A program made the translations under genes and the position numbers. 64,000 bases of DNA from G963422745 sp965214285 (GTDB lineage Bacteria > Actinomycetota > Acidimicrobiia > Acidimicrobiales > Aldehydirespiratoraceae): contig OZ243946.1 in assembly GCA_965214285.1 (NCBI GenBank), positions 248,001 through 312,000 on the forward strand, in the 5' to 3' direction. This document shows, piece by piece, positions 33,234-41,397 of the stretch (positions are counted from its first letter, which is position 1; each line of letters starts with the position of its first letter). Under the pieces are notes generated by a model. It had not been told where the DNA came from, did no database searches, and was given only the letters and a program-made list of their open reading frames with translations.

Positions 33234-34066
33234 CGCTTCAGGGCAAGGTAGCCCTCGTCACCGGCGCAGGCCGGGCCAGAGGGATGGGCCAAGCCACGGC
33301 ACGCCGCTTCGCCGAGGCCGGCGCCGGCGTGGTCGTCACCGACATCGCCACCGACCGCCCCGAGCTGCGCCAGAACGACGCCCACGGCCTCGGCGACGAC
33401 CTGGCCGCCCTGGAGGAGTTCGCCGCGTCGCTGCGGTCGGAGTTCGCCGTGAGGGCCGCCGCCATGGCCCTGGACGTGACCGATCAGACCCAAGCCGCCG
33501 AGGTCGTCGGGCGAACCATCGCCGAGATGGGCTCGCTGGACATCGTCTTCAACAACGCCGGGGCGACCACCGGCGTGGGGCCGTTCATGAGCCAGACAGA
33601 CGAGCAGTGGGAGCTGGCCTGGCAGGTCAACGTGATGGGCACTCGCCGGATCTGCATGCTGGCGATCCCGCCCATGGCCGCTGCGGGCGGCGGCGTGATC
33701 GTCAACAACATCTCCGTCGGCGGGCTGGTGAGCGATCCCGGCTACGGCGCCTACAACGCCACCAAGTTCGCCCTCAGCGCCCTCACCAAGCTCGTGGCCA
33801 AGGAGCACGGCGGCGACGGCATCCGCTGCGTGGGAGTGTGCCCGGGCATCATCGACACCGGCATGGCCGCGGCCAACCGCAGGCTCGTGGCAGAGCTCGA
33901 AGGCGTGTCCGACGACGAGGCCTGGGACCTTCTGGTCGGCGCCGTGCCGCTCGGCCGGGCCGCCACCGCCGACGAGGTGGCCCGAGTCGTGGCCTTCCTG
34001 GCGTCGCCCGAGGCCGGTTACGTCAACGGTGCGCTGATCCCCGTCGACGGCGGGATGCTGCCGTGA
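33230..34066 (+). CDS. SDR-family oxidoreductase
   Basis: A 278-residue classical SDR with VTGAGRARGMGQATARRFAEAG (cofactor loop), VTDIAT after beta-2 (Asp, NAD preference), NNAG in IVFNNAGATTG, catalytic Ser in VNNISVGG, YNATK, and the closing GYVNGALIPVDGGMLP. It is coupled on both sides, by ATGA to the previous SDR and by GTGA to the Lrp-type regulator, so the three genes form one operon. A role in oxidising a hydroxyacyl intermediate from branched-chain breakdown is plausible but not shown. Confidence 0.88.
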   Translation: MTLQGKVALVTGAGRARGMGQATARRFAEAGAGVVVTDIATDRPELRQNDAHGLGDDLAALEEFAASLRSEFAVRAAAMALDVTDQTQAAEVVGRTIAEMGSLDIVFNNAGATTGVGPFMSQTDEQWELAWQVNVMGTRRICMLAIPPMAAAGGGVIVNNISVGGLVSDPGYGAYNATKFALSALTKLVAKEHGGDGIRCVGVCPGIIDTGMAAANRRLVAELEGVSDDEAWDLLVGAVPLGRAATADEVARVVAFLASPEAGYVNGALIPVDGGMLP

Positions 34067-35025
34067 GCGACGGGCTCGGCCTCGACGACACCGACCGGGC
34101 GCTCATCGCCGAGTTGATTGCCGACGGCCGGGCCACCTACGCCAAGCTGGCGCCCGTCGTCGGCTTGTCGCAGGCCTCGGTGCGGACCCGCGTGCAGCGC
34201 CTGCTCGACGAGGGGATCGTGGTGGTCACCGGCCGGGTCGACCCGGCCACGTTCGGCCTCGGGGTGTTCGCATTCGCGTTCTTGGAGATCGGCGCCGAGA
34301 TCGACAAGGCAGTCGTCCGCCTGGCCGGGATCGACGAGGCGGTCTTCGTGGCGGTCGGGGCGGGCAGGTTCGACCTGCTCGTGGAGCTGCGCTGCATCGA
34401 CAGCGACCATCTGGTGCGCATTCTGGACAGGGTCCGGGTGATCGACGGGGTGCGCCGGATGCAGTCCGCGACCGTGCTGCACTACGAGAAGCAGGACTGG
34501 ACCGGCGTGGGCAACCGGGGAGCGACCGCCCGGCGCGGCGCCCCGGTGCGCTCTGCGGACGATCTCGACGACATCGACCGCCTGCTGCTGCGAGAGCTGA
34601 TCGCCGACGGCCGCGCCAGCTACGCGGCGCTCGCCCCGGTGGCGGGGCTCTCGCAGGCCGCGGTGCGCGACCGGGTGATCGACCTGATCGACTCGAACGT
34701 GATCGCCATCGAGGCCCATCCGCTCGCCGAGGCCATGGGCATCGGCGGCTTCGCGGCGATCGCCATCCGGGCCGCCGGCTCCACGCGAGCCGTGGTCGAT
34801 GCGCTCGTGGACTGCGCCGAGAGCACCCTGGTGGCCCGCACGCTGGGCCTCTTCGACATCACCGCCGAGCTGTGGTTCGACGACAACGACCACCTGGCAG
34901 AGGTGCTCGACCGCCTCAGAGCGCTGCGCGGGGTGGCCTCGATCGAGACGGTTCCCTACCTGCGCATCGCCAAGGAGCAGTTCCGGCTCGGCAGCGCACC
35001 GCTTGCCGATGAAACGCCAAAATGA
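34063..35025 (+). CDS. Tandem-duplicated Lrp/AsnC-family transcriptional regulator
   Basis: A 320-residue protein built of two full Lrp/AsnC units in one chain. Unit 1 has the winged-helix LDDTDRALIAELIADGRATYAKLAPVVGLSQASVRTRVQRLL and a RAM ligand domain to about residue 145. Unit 2 repeats this from LDDIDRLLLRELIADGRASYAALAPVAGLSQAAVRDRV to the end. Single-unit family members are about 150 residues and act as dimers of dimers; this one would carry the dimer covalently. GTG 34063 overlaps the SDR stop. The ligand is likely an amino acid. The conserved motif at 32316 and 35032 puts the E1-E2 operon, its own operon and the LIV transporter under its probable control. Confidence 0.9.
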   Translation: MSDGLGLDDTDRALIAELIADGRATYAKLAPVVGLSQASVRTRVQRLLDEGIVVVTGRVDPATFGLGVFAFAFLEIGAEIDKAVVRLAGIDEAVFVAVGAGRFDLLVELRCIDSDHLVRILDRVRVIDGVRRMQSATVLHYEKQDWTGVGNRGATARRGAPVRSADDLDDIDRLLLRELIADGRASYAALAPVAGLSQAAVRDRVIDLIDSNVIAIEAHPLAEAMGIGGFAAIAIRAAGSTRAVVDALVDCAESTLVARTLGLFDITAELWFDDNDHLAEVLDRLRALRGVASIETVPYLRIAKEQFRLGSAPLADETPK

Positions 35026-35031
35026 GCCGTT

Positions 35032-35081
35032 CGCAAGGAAATCAACGGTTTTGGGTCCGATTCGCCAAGGAAACGTTTGAC
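35032..35081 (+). promoter_or_regulatory. Candidate Lrp-type operator sites upstream of the ABC transporter
   Basis: CGCAAGGAAATCAACG (35032-35047) matches the motif at 32316-32331 in 15 of 16 positions. A related block TTCGCCAAGGAAACG (35061-35075) follows 29 bp later. These lie in the gap between the Lrp-type gene and the transporter and just upstream of the -35 at 35077. Confidence 0.5.
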
Positions 35082-35105
35082 AACAGCGAGCGGAGCCGTT
35101 AGCGT
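35077..35105 (+). promoter_or_regulatory. Sigma-70-type promoter of the LIV transporter
   Basis: A perfect -35 TTGACA (35077-35082), 17-nt spacer and TAGCGT (35100-35105) would start transcription near 35112, leaving an approximately 63-nt leader with GGAGGGAG before ATG 35175. It directly follows the candidate operator sites. Confidence 0.6.
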
Positions 35106-35174
35106 GCTTGCGTCTGAGGGACTTGGCCTGGGCACCGGCGCCGGGGCCGAGACGCCAAATGGAGGGAGAACCCG

Positions 35175-36437
35175 ATGAGATCAATGACCATCAAGCTGTT
35201 GCGCCTGCCGGCGATCCTGCTGACGCTCACGCTGATTGCCGCCGCATGCGGCGACGACAGCGACGACGCCGGCGATGCCGCAGACAGCGGCGACGACGCC
35301 GCAGCGGCACCCGAGCCTGCCGACGAGCCGGCGGCGGGGTCGGTCAAGATCGCCTTGATCGCCCAGGAGGAGGAGCTTCTCGCCTTCCCCGAGGTCCGAG
35401 CGGCCAGCCAGGCCGTCGTCGACTACTTCAACGCGGAGCTCGACGGCGCCGCCGGCACGCCCGTCGAGCTCGACGTCTGCGGTGCAGGCGACGCCCCCGA
35501 GTCGCACGTGGCCTGCGCCCAGCGCTTCGTCAACGACGACAGCGTCAACCTGGTCATCGCCTCCGGGTTCCTTGCCAACTCGGCAGCCACCTACGAGATC
35601 CTGGGGAACGCAGGCGTGCCTGTGCTCACGCTCGGCAACGACTTCATCGATTATCTCACGCCGGGCGTCTACACGATCGATCCCGGCCTGCCCGGCCTGG
35701 CCCAGGTCTTCTTCGTGTTCGCGGCCGGCGAGGGCATCGAGTCCGCCACCCTGTTCATCGCGGACGACCCGGCCTTCGAGCCATTCATCCCGGCGCTGGA
35801 GGCCATCGCTGACTCCAACGGCATCACCATCAACGAGGTGGTCCCGCTCGGTTTCGAGCCCGACCTCACCGGACCGGTGAGCGCGGCCGACACCGCCAAC
35901 GACATGTGGCTCTTCGTGCTCGCCGACGGCGCCCAGTGCACAGCATCCGCGGCGGCTGTGGACACCGTCGGCTACGAGGGCCGGACCTTCGCGAACGACC
36001 TCTGCCTGTCCGAGGATGTCGTCTCCTCGGGCGCGGTCGACGGCTGGGCCGGCCCGATCGTGTCGTCCGCGCCGATCGTCGACGGCGGCGACGACGTCGC
36101 TCTGATCAACCGGATCCTCGACGAGTACGGCGGCGCGGACGCTCAGAATGCCGGTCTGGCGGGCTGGGCCCTGGCCACTACCTGGGTCGCCCGAGACGTG
36201 CTCATCAGCGCAGGAGGCGCCGATGCCACCCGCGAGTCGGCACTCGAAGCGCTGGGCACCTATTCCAGCGACGAGATCCCCGGGATCAAGAGCGCCTCGT
36301 GCCCCGGCCCGTCTGCGTGGACCGGCGCCTGCAACATGGCGCCGCTGATGGTGACGATCACCGACGGCACGCTGACGAGTCCCGACGGATTCGTCCAACT
36401 CGACTTCAGCGAGCTCGACTTCCTGCTCGAGGGCTGA
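35175..36437 (+). CDS. ABC transporter substrate-binding lipoprotein (LIV type)
   Basis: A 420-residue periplasmic-binding-type lipoprotein. The leader ends in lipobox LIAAAC, followed by a 40-residue Asp/Ala-rich spacer. The rest has the type I binding-protein fold used for branched-chain amino acids and amides: SVKIALIAQEEELLAFPEVRAASQAVVDYFNAEL, the interdomain crossover near GVPVLTLGNDFIDYLTPGVYTID, and ATLFIADDPAF. GGAGGGAG precedes the start. It heads an operon with fused permeases and two ATPases; a strong stem-loop follows its stop codon, as is common for the abundant binding protein. The true ligand cannot be told from sequence. Confidence 0.88.
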   Translation: MRSMTIKLLRLPAILLTLTLIAAACGDDSDDAGDAADSGDDAAAAPEPADEPAAGSVKIALIAQEEELLAFPEVRAASQAVVDYFNAELDGAAGTPVELDVCGAGDAPESHVACAQRFVNDDSVNLVIASGFLANSAATYEILGNAGVPVLTLGNDFIDYLTPGVYTIDPGLPGLAQVFFVFAAGEGIESATLFIADDPAFEPFIPALEAIADSNGITINEVVPLGFEPDLTGPVSAADTANDMWLFVLADGAQCTASAAAVDTVGYEGRTFANDLCLSEDVVSSGAVDGWAGPIVSSAPIVDGGDDVALINRILDEYGGADAQNAGLAGWALATTWVARDVLISAGGADATRESALEALGTYSSDEIPGIKSASCPGPSAWTGACNMAPLMVTITDGTLTSPDGFVQLDFSELDFLLEG

Positions 36438-36450
36438 TCGCGCTGCGCCT

Positions 36451-36476
36451 GCGGGCGGGTCCTGAGATCCGCCCGC
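36451..36476 (+). terminator. Stem-loop between binding-protein and permease genes
   Basis: An 11-bp GC-rich stem (GCGGGCGGGTC paired with GATCCGCCCGC, one G-U pair) closes a CTGA tetraloop. No U-tract follows, so it is more likely a partial terminator or a 3' stabiliser of the binding-protein transcript than a full terminator. Confidence 0.5.
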
Positions 36477-36512
36477 ACTGCTGGGCCTGACCCGGGGGAA
36501 TAACTTCACCCC

Positions 36513-38756
36513 ATGGCGAAGCGACCACTGGCCGAACGGATCAGCCTGGTCGCTCTCGGCGCGCTGCTGGCCGCCTGGGCGGTCGGCGCCGTCGTCGACG
36601 ACGAGGTGTTCTGGCAGCCGGTGCTGTTCGGCTTCGGCACGGGTGCGATCATCGCCGCCCTTGCGCTGGGCCTGGTGGTCGCCTACCGGGCCTCGGGGGT
36701 GATCAACTTCGGCCACGGCGCAATCGCCACCTACGTCACCTACGTGTACGTGTCGCTGACCGAGACCGGCGACTACCCCGTGCCGCCGCTGCCGAACCCG
36801 CTGGCGCCCGTCGAGGGCATCCTCGGAGTCGAGATACTCGATCTCCCGACCTTCGTGGGGACGGGCGGCCCGATGGGCAAGCCTGCCGCCATGGCGCTGG
36901 CGCTGCTCAGCGCCGCCCTGCTGGGGCTGATCGCCCACTACGGCGTCTTCCGCCCGCTTCGCTATGCGCCGGTGCTGGCCAAGGTAGTCGCCTCGGTCGG
37001 GATCATGCTCTTCCTGCAGGCCGCCGTGGTGCTGCGCTTCGGATCGCGCGCCAAGAGCGCAGACCCGATCTTCCCCAACGACCCGGTGGACTTCCTCGGC
37101 GTCAGGGTCGGCCAGGACCGGTTCTGGCTGGCGGGGACGGTGGTCGTCGGCACCGTGGCGCTGTGGCTGCTGTTCCGCTTCACCCGCTTCGGCATCGCCA
37201 CCCGCGCCTCGGCGGAGAACGAGAGGTTCTCCACGCTGCTCGGCTTCAACGCCGACTTCCAGGCCGGGGTCAGCTGGGTGCTGGCCTCGGTGCTCGCCGG
37301 CCTGGTCGGCATCCTGGTGGCCCCCATCACCGGCATCACCCCCAACCTGTTCACGGTGCTGCTCATCTCCTCGCTCGGCGCCGCGCTGCTGGGCCGGATG
37401 TCGTCGTTCGTGGTGGCGGCGCTGGCAGGCCTGATGCTCGGCGTCTTGGACCAGGAGCTGTTCCGCCTGGAGTTCGAGTACTCCTGGATTCCCGACATCG
37501 GGATCCGCCGGGCACTGCCGTTCGTGGTGATCGCGGCGGCGATGGTCATCCGCGGCGAGACCCTGCCGTCGAGGGGCGCGCTGACCGCCGAGCGGCTGCC
37601 CGAGGCGTTCGCGCCGAAGATCACCCGCTGGAGGGGCCTCGCCTACACGCTGCTGATCCTCGGCTCGCTGTGGATCACACTGTTCGCGCCGTTCCAGTAC
37701 CGGGCGGGCATGCAGAACACCATGGTCGGGGTGATCCTGGCGCTGTCGCTGGTGGTCGTGACCGGCTACGTCGGCCAGATCTCGCTGATGCAGATGGCGC
37801 TGGCCGGCATCTCGGGGTTCGCCGTGGCGTCCTTCGGCACCTCGGCCGGCATGCCGATGCTCGTCGCCTTGCCGCTGGCCGTGCTCTGCGGCGTCGGCTT
37901 CGGGCTGATCGCAGCGCTGCCGTCGCTGCGCACCCGGGGGGCGAGCCTGGCGATCGTCACCTTGGCCAGCGGCCTCGCCATCGAGGAGATCTTCTTCTTG
38001 CGATCCGGCTGGTTCGGCCTCGATCGCACCGTGAAGAACACCGACCCGCCCGAGATCCTCGGCGTGGAGTTCGGGCCGACCAGCGAGTTCTTCCTGGGCG
38101 ACGGCAAGATCCCCACCGGCGGATTCGGGCTCTTCTTGTTCGTGCTCACGCTGGCGTCGTGCATCGCGGTGATGCGCCTGCGTCGCTCCCGGCTCGGCGA
38201 GCAGATGCTGGCGGTGCGGGCCAACGAGCGCGCAGCCGCCGCGGCAGGCGTCGACGTGGCCGCCGTGAAGCTCGCCTCGTTCGGCATCTCCGCCTTCTTC
38301 GCGGGCCTCGGCGGCGCCCTGACGGCCTACAAGATCGGGTCCTACGGCGCCGACTCGTTCGGCATCTTCGTGTCGCTGTCGGTGCTGGCCTTCGCCTACC
38401 TGGGCGGGATCTCGACGGTGGGCGGCGCCGTGGTGGCGGGCACGCTGTTCGCGGAGGGAATCGGGATCGTCGCCACCAACGAGTGGCTCATCGACGTCGG
38501 CCCCTACACCGCGTATGTGGCCGGCTTCTTCTTGATCGGGACCGCCGTCTACAACAACGAGGGGATCGACGGCTTCCAGCGCAAGCAGATCCACGGGGCC
38601 GTGAACTTCTGGCGCGCCCGCCGGGGCATGGCGCCGCTGGACAGCCCGCCAGCCGAGTCGGCACAGTCGGCCCAGTCGGCCCAGGCAGCGCATTCGGCCC
38701 AGTCAGCCCCCCGCACGCCCGATGCCGGCCAGACAGCCGAGGCCGGCGATGGCTGA
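36513..38756 (+). CDS. LIV-type ABC transporter permease, LivH-LivM fusion
   Basis: A 747-residue membrane protein that joins both permeases of a branched-chain amino-acid-type transporter. The first half (to about residue 330) is LivH-like: ALGLVVAYRASGVINFGHGAI, with hydrophobic helices. The second half (from about residue 370) is LivM-like: MVGVILALSLVVVTGYVGQISLMQMALAGI and AVRANERAAAAAGVDVAAVKLASFGISAFFAGLGGAL, the EAA-type loop that touches the ATPase. The tail is an Ala/Gln/Ser-rich repeat (AQSAQSAQAAHSAQSA). Separate LivH and LivM genes are the rule, though fused forms occur. Its last 8 bases overlap the LivG gene. Confidence 0.9.
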   Translation: MAKRPLAERISLVALGALLAAWAVGAVVDDEVFWQPVLFGFGTGAIIAALALGLVVAYRASGVINFGHGAIATYVTYVYVSLTETGDYPVPPLPNPLAPVEGILGVEILDLPTFVGTGGPMGKPAAMALALLSAALLGLIAHYGVFRPLRYAPVLAKVVASVGIMLFLQAAVVLRFGSRAKSADPIFPNDPVDFLGVRVGQDRFWLAGTVVVGTVALWLLFRFTRFGIATRASAENERFSTLLGFNADFQAGVSWVLASVLAGLVGILVAPITGITPNLFTVLLISSLGAALLGRMSSFVVAALAGLMLGVLDQELFRLEFEYSWIPDIGIRRALPFVVIAAAMVIRGETLPSRGALTAERLPEAFAPKITRWRGLAYTLLILGSLWITLFAPFQYRAGMQNTMVGVILALSLVVVTGYVGQISLMQMALAGISGFAVASFGTSAGMPMLVALPLAVLCGVGFGLIAALPSLRTRGASLAIVTLASGLAIEEIFFLRSGWFGLDRTVKNTDPPEILGVEFGPTSEFFLGDGKIPTGGFGLFLFVLTLASCIAVMRLRRSRLGEQMLAVRANERAAAAAGVDVAAVKLASFGISAFFAGLGGALTAYKIGSYGADSFGIFVSLSVLAFAYLGGISTVGGAVVAGTLFAEGIGIVATNEWLIDVGPYTAYVAGFFLIGTAVYNNEGIDGFQRKQIHGAVNFWRARRGMAPLDSPPAESAQSAQSAQAAHSAQSAPRTPDAGQTAEAGDG

Positions 38757-39510
38757 CGCCGTGCTGCGCACCGAGCACCTCAGCGTGCGCTTCGGCGGGC
38801 TGCTGGCGGTCGACGACGTGGCCCTCGAATGCGAACGCGGCCAGCTCACCGGGCTGATCGGGCCCAACGGCGCCGGCAAGACCACTTTCATCGACGCCGT
38901 CACCGGCTTCCTGCCCGGCAACTCCTCGGGTTCGGTACTCCTCGAAGGCGCCGAGGTGTCCGGCCGGGCCCCGCACCGCCTGGCCCATGCCGGGCTGTCG
39001 AGAACCTGGCAGACGCTGGAGCTCTTCGACGACATCACGGTGCGCTCCAATCTCGAGGTCGCCGCCCGGCGGCTGTCTCTCGCAGGGGCACTGCGCGACT
39101 ACTTCGGGCCGGGCCGCGCCGATGCCCGGATCGACGAGGTGCTGGAGCTGCTCGAGATCTCCGACATCGCTCAGCGTCTGCCCCGCGAACTCTCGCAAGG
39201 GCAGCGCAAGATGGTGGGAGTGGGTCGGGCGCTGGTGGCGGAGTCGACCAGGATCCTGCTGCTCGACGAGCCCGCCGCAGGGCTCGACAAAGCCGAGACC
39301 CGTCGCTTCGGGGCCCGCCTGCGCCGCCTCGTCGACGAGGGCTACACGCTGCTGCTGGTGGACCACGACATGGGCCTGGTTCTCAGCGTCTGCGACCGGA
39401 TCCACATGCTCGTGTTCGGCGAGCTGGTCGCCTCGGGCACCCCGCAGGAGATGCGTAGCGACCCGGTGGTGCGATCGGCCTACCTCGGCCACAGCGGGGA
39501 GACTGGCTGA
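38749..39510 (+). CDS. LIV-type ABC transporter ATP-binding protein (LivG-like)
   Basis: A 253-residue ATPase. Walker A GPNGAGKTT, Q-loop in SRTWQTLELF, signature LSQGQRKMVGVGRAL (variant of LSGGQ), Walker B ILLLDEPAAGLD, and H-loop VDHDM are all present. The family extension of LivG (LFDDITVRSNLEVAARRL) is visible. The signature LSQGQ differs from LSGGQ at one position, a common variant in LIV systems. Start ATG 38749 overlaps the permease end. Powers uptake together with LivF. Confidence 0.92.
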   Translation: MADAVLRTEHLSVRFGGLLAVDDVALECERGQLTGLIGPNGAGKTTFIDAVTGFLPGNSSGSVLLEGAEVSGRAPHRLAHAGLSRTWQTLELFDDITVRSNLEVAARRLSLAGALRDYFGPGRADARIDEVLELLEISDIAQRLPRELSQGQRKMVGVGRALVAESTRILLLDEPAAGLDKAETRRFGARLRRLVDEGYTLLLVDHDMGLVLSVCDRIHMLVFGELVASGTPQEMRSDPVVRSAYLGHSGETG

Positions 39511-40235
39511 TGCCCGCAGAGCGGCTGTTGACGATCGAGGGGCTCGACACCGGCTACGACGGCGTCGCCGTGGTCCGCGGCCTGGACCTGCACGTGGATG
39601 CCGGCGAGGTGGTCGCCCTGCTGGGACCCAACGGCGCAGGCAAGACCACGACGCTGATGACGGTCTCGGGCATGGGCTCGGTGCTGGCGGGATCGGTGAC
39701 GGTGATGGGCCGAGCCGTCCCCCGCTTGCGCCAGGCGCACAAGGTCGCCCGCTGGGGCGTGACCCACGTTCCGGAGAACCGGGGGATCCTGTTTCAGCTG
39801 ACGGTGCGCGAGAACCTGGAGCTGGCCAAGACCCGGGGCAAGGTCGACATCGCCCGGGCCGTGGACTTCTTCCCGGCGCTGGGTCCGCTGATGAACCGCC
39901 GGGGCGGGCTGCTGAGCGGCGGCGAGCAGCAGATGCTGGCCCTGGGGCGGGCCATCGTGGCCGACCCGAGGCTGCTGATGGTCGACGAGATGAGCCTGGG
40001 CCTGGCCCCGGTGATCTACGAGGAGCTGATGCCCGTGGTGCGGCGCATCGCCGACGAGACCGGCGCCGGGGTGCTGCTGGTCGAACAGCACGTCGACCTG
40101 GCCCTGGAGGTGTCGGACCGGGGCTGCGTGCTGAGCCACGGCGATCTCGTCATGGCAGGAACAGCGGCGGACCTGCTCGCCGACCGACACCTGCTCGACG
40201 CCAGCTACCTGGGCTTGGAGTCACTGGAGGACTGA
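39510..40235 (+). CDS. LIV-type ABC transporter ATP-binding protein (LivF-like)
   Basis: A 241-residue ATPase with GPNGAGKTTTLMTVSG (Walker A), VPENRGILFQLTVRENLELA, signature LLSGGEQQMLALGRAI, Walker B LLMVDEMSLGLAP and H-loop VEQHVDLALEVSDRG. The EMSLGLAP variant is typical of LivF. The start overlaps the LivG stop (TGATG). It closes the transporter operon; the next gene, 151 nt away, is convergent. The gap 40236-40386 holds no clear terminator or other feature. Confidence 0.92.
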   Translation: MPAERLLTIEGLDTGYDGVAVVRGLDLHVDAGEVVALLGPNGAGKTTTLMTVSGMGSVLAGSVTVMGRAVPRLRQAHKVARWGVTHVPENRGILFQLTVRENLELAKTRGKVDIARAVDFFPALGPLMNRRGGLLSGGEQQMLALGRAIVADPRLLMVDEMSLGLAPVIYEELMPVVRRIADETGAGVLLVEQHVDLALEVSDRGCVLSHGDLVMAGTAADLLADRHLLDASYLGLESLED

Positions 40236-40386
40236 CCCGCCCGCCCCGACGATGTCCCTGGCCGGAACGGCCGGACCGGCGTCACCCCCCGAACGAGACT
40301 GCCCGACCACGGCCCGCATCGGCGACTCCGCTTGTTCCGCCGCTCACTCTGTGGCGCCTGGCAGTTCCGCCTTGCCCTTTGCCGGC

Positions 40387-41373
40387 CTACTGAGCAGTGC
40401 GGGCCTCGGCCAGCAGGCACAGGATCTCGTACATCAGCGTGGCGCCGACAAGGGCAGTGTTGCCCGACGGGTCAAACGGCGGCGCCACCTCGACGACGTC
40501 GCCGCCGACGAGGTGCAGGCCACGCAGCCCGCGCAGCATCGCCAGCGCCTCGCGGGTGGTGATGCCGCCGACCTCAGGCGTGCCGGTCCCCGGCGCGTAC
40601 ACCGGATCGAGGCCGTCCACGTCGAAGCTGATGTAGGTCGGCCCGTCGCCGACGACCCGCCGCGCCTCGGCGACGACTGCGTTCACGCCCAGGGCCTCGA
40701 ACTCCTCGATGAACACGACCCGCATGCCCGAGCTCAGGGAGTACTCCCAGCCGTCGGCCCAGTTCTGCGCCCCCCGGATCCCGATCTGGATGGTGCGGGC
40801 CGGGTCGAGCAGCCCTGCATCGCAGGCCAGGCGGAAGGGCGAGCCATGGTGGAACTTCTCGCCCCGGAACTCGTCCCAGGTGTCGGTGTGGGCGTCGATG
40901 TGGACCATGCCGAGCGGCGACTGGCGCGACGCCAGTGCCCGAAAAATCGGATAGGTGATCGAGTGGTCGCCGCCCGCCGCCAGCGGAAGAGCGCCTGCGT
41001 CGACGATCCTGCGCACGAACGCCTCGATGTCGTCATTGACGGCGGCGTTGTCGTAGACCCGCCCGAAGCGCACGTCGCCGACATCCGCGACCGAGCACAG
41101 CTCGAAGGGGTCGATCCTGGTGGCGTGGTTGACGGTGCGCATCAGCGACGACTGGTTGCGGATCTCGCGGGGGCCATGACGGGCACCAGGGCGGTTGGTG
41201 ACGCCGCCGTCATATGGCACCCCGTAGAGCGCGATGTCGACACCGCTCAGATCGGGTACGCAAGGCGCTCGCATGAACGTCGCGATCTCCGAATACCGCG
41301 GCTCGAGCATCGCCGGGTCGTCGTAGCTCATGGTCTCGTGTTCCGGGTCGGCAGGGCTCTTGTGGCGGGTCAT
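40387..41373 (-). CDS. Ureohydrolase (agmatinase/guanidino-hydrolase family), second
   Basis: Metallohydrolase that removes urea from a guanidino substrate. It has GGDHSITYPIF, HIDAHTDTWDEF and SFDVDGLDPVYAPGTGTPEVGG, which supply the binuclear metal site, plus YGVPYDGGVTNRPGARHGPREIR. It is related to the protein at 26307 but clearly different in sequence. Start is uncertain: ATG 41373 overlaps the C45 gene stop (ATGA), while ATG 41331 is a second possibility because the junction is duplicated. It is the last gene of a minus-strand operon with flavin monooxygenase, P450 and an Ntn hydrolase, suggesting the guanidino group is released after oxidation and amide cleavage. Confidence 0.87.
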   Translation of the reverse strand: MTRHKSPADPEHETMSYDDPAMLEPRYSEIATFMRAPCVPDLSGVDIALYGVPYDGGVTNRPGARHGPREIRNQSSLMRTVNHATRIDPFELCSVADVGDVRFGRVYDNAAVNDDIEAFVRRIVDAGALPLAAGGDHSITYPIFRALASRQSPLGMVHIDAHTDTWDEFRGEKFHHGSPFRLACDAGLLDPARTIQIGIRGAQNWADGWEYSLSSGMRVVFIEEFEALGVNAVVAEARRVVGDGPTYISFDVDGLDPVYAPGTGTPEVGGITTREALAMLRGLRGLHLVGGDVVEVAPPFDPSGNTALVGATLMYEILCLLAEARTAQ

Positions 41374-41397
41374 GGTCTCGTGTTCTGGGTCGGCAGG
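41329..41397 (-). repeat. 27-bp direct repeat at a gene junction
   Basis: Two copies (41329-41355 and 41371-41397), 42 bp apart and differing at one position. Each contains the sequence coding LPTQNTRP-stop in one frame and the ATG of the ureohydrolase in the other. The repeat gives the ureohydrolase two alternative starts 14 codons apart. Confidence 0.75.

Noticed and set aside
35181..38693. A 1,170-codon open frame on the minus strand through the LIV transporter, and similar long antisense frames at 22257-24812, 10991-13801 and 15398-17650
   Set aside because: They mirror strong genes on the other strand, are Arg/Gly/His/Gln-rich shadow proteins without motifs, and arise from high third-position GC.
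40236..40386. Terminator in the convergent gap after the transporter
   Set aside because: Only short GC repeats (CCGG blocks) without a stable stem or U-tract were seen.
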